Origin: Xanthobacteraceae bacterium
Lineage (GTDB): Bacteria > Pseudomonadota > Alphaproteobacteria > Rhizobiales > Xanthobacteraceae
NCBI GenBank assembly: GCA_030039655.1
Contig: JASHVC010000405.1
Coordinates: 1-6,820, forward strand
Direction of reading: 5' to 3'
Length of the DNA stretch: 6,820 bases
Shown here piece after piece: positions 6,022 to 6,820 of the stretch (the first letter of the stretch is position 1; every line of letters starts with the position of its first letter). The notes beneath the pieces are model-generated. The model made no database searches. It saw only the letters and a program-made list of their open reading frames with translations, and was not told the DNA's origin. Position numbers and translations under genes: made by a program.

Positions 6022-6297
6022 CTGGGCCTCCTTTGCGGCATTGAGGGAGCTACAGCATAAGAGGCTTGGTTAATGATCTGTTGTTAGGCGCTGACCCAGC
6101 CGACCCCAATCTCATCCCCTGGCACAGTTCTGGAATTTTCCACAAATCCACAAGGGCTGACGACTGCTTGTTGCCCGACGTCACGCGACGTTGCCACGGC
6201 GCTATACTGCATGTCGGTTGCGGTTACGTGAGGGCTAAGCCGAGGGTGGTTTCCTCCATTTGCGGCTAGCCTCGGCCCATTTCAGCGGGGTGCCAAC
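6022..6297. other. Non-coding gap before the membrane protein gene
   Basis: No supported gene is present; a 67-codon frame starting with TTG at 6066 has no family features or ribosome binding site. A TATACT (6203-6208) could be a -10 box, but no good -35 box is present. ACGTC (6178-6182) and GACGT (6187-6191) form a small dyad just upstream. GCCGAGG (6239-6245) and CCTCGGC (6270-6276) form a 7-bp stem with a 24-base loop in the probable leader of the next gene. Confidence 0.4.
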
Positions 6298-6820
6298 GTG
6301 GGGATCGTTGCCGGCCTATTAGGATGCATTTTTGGCGTCCTCGGGATTGTAACCTGGGGGATAGTATTTGTGCCGCTTGCGGGATTGTGTGCGGTCATCG
6401 GTCTGATTATAGGCCTCATTGGACGCAGCGCAGCCGGGATCACGGCGTCGCTTTTAGCAGGAATCTTATGTGCCGCCGGTTTTGTTAGTTCGCCGAGCCT
6501 TTGGCTCGCTGTCGGAGGTGCTGTGGTGGCATCTCAGCTTCATCAACCGACTACAGCGTCAGCGCCTGCCAACACAACAGCGGCGACTATGCCGTCACCT
6601 CATCCTGAGATGATGAATACTGCAACAGCGACCAAACAAGCCGAGCCCACAGAAAATATCCTCGAAAACACCAAGTTCCTCGCTGCCAATCCCAAATATG
6701 TACCGACGATCCGAAACTTGATTGAGGTGGCAGGGTTCAAGTGTCCGGCCATAACCTCACTGCGATACCGCGGGATCAGCCCCTACGGCTACAAACTAGA
6801 GGCACTGTGTGGACCGAACG
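6298..6820 (+). CDS. Membrane protein of unknown function, 3' end beyond window
   Basis: An open frame runs from a GTG at 6298 to the window edge, 174 codons with no stop. GCGGGG (6286-6290 and neighbours) lies about seven bases upstream, and no other start exists between the upstream TGA (6229-6231) and this GTG. The first 80 or so residues are a Gly-rich hydrophobic block with about three membrane segments (GIVAGLLGCIFGVLGIVTWG, then LAGLCAVIGLIIGLIG, and ITASLLAGILCAAGF). This is like the small Gly-rich membrane modules of the DUF4190 type, but that match is not certain. A Thr/Ala/Pro-rich linker follows, then a soluble C-terminal part with KFLAANPKYVPTIRNLIEVA and two cysteines (GFKCP, ALCGPN) that may pair outside the cytoplasm. 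The function is unknown. Confidence 0.68.
   Translation, partial: MGIVAGLLGCIFGVLGIVTWGIVFVPLAGLCAVIGLIIGLIGRSAAGITASLLAGILCAAGFVSSPSLWLAVGGAVVASQLHQPTTASAPANTTAATMPSPHPEMMNTATATKQAEPTENILENTKFLAANPKYVPTIRNLIEVAGFKCPAITSLRYRGISPYGYKLEALCGPN

Noticed and set aside
5664..6044. Plus-strand frame overlapping the zinc-ribbon gene
   Set aside because: It overlaps almost the whole zinc-ribbon gene in another frame and has no motif; the cysteine pattern and ribosome binding site support the other frame.
6066..6269. 67-codon frame starting with TTG before the right-edge membrane gene
   Set aside because: It has no ribosome binding site, no recognisable domain and a TTG start, and it covers the likely promoter and leader of the next gene.

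Overview
The window looks like an accessory region of an alphaproteobacterial chromosome, most likely of the Bradyrhizobium/Rhodopseudomonas group of Hyphomicrobiales. This rests on the GC-rich coding regions, an IS5-family transposase of the type common there, and several small proteins that resemble uncharacterised families I associate with that group. The taxonomic call is by recognition, not by a search.

Left part (1-471): the left edge cuts an insertion sequence. Its minus-strand transposase keeps only the first 89 codons in the window, and a hairpin that overlaps its ribosome binding site lies directly upstream of the start codon. About 170 bp of non-coding DNA follows, with a short motif that recurs at 2735-2762. 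Next (472-2456) comes an ordinary chromosomal pair: a minus-strand DMT/EamA-type transporter and a divergent LysR-type regulator. They share a very short control region with ATTG/CAAT dyads that fit a LysR operator.

Centre (2457-3245): this stretch has little coding capacity. It holds a 227-bp element bounded by perfect 23-bp terminal inverted repeats (2474-2496 and 2678-2700) with no transposase, so it looks like a MITE or a deleted IS. Then come about 275 bp of apparently non-coding DNA with an A-rich tract, and a 70-codon minus-strand gene for a small single-pass membrane protein.

Right part (3246-6820): a phage tail tape measure protein of about 663 residues stands without any other recognisable virion gene in the window. 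It is followed by a chain of very short reading frames, one of which appears broken by a single-base frameshift. That broken frame overlaps, as TGATG, a gene for a cysteine-rich, zinc-ribbon-like protein of about 183 residues. After a 276-bp non-coding gap, a membrane protein gene begins at 6298 and runs off the right edge.

Overall this is a mosaic: a normal transporter/regulator pair, mobile-element debris, and a probable prophage remnant with an orphan tape measure gene. I see no CRISPR array, rRNA, tRNA or complete defence system. The items most worth checking are the inverted-repeat element, the orphan tape measure gene with its small partners, and the frame-broken small gene before the zinc-ribbon protein.
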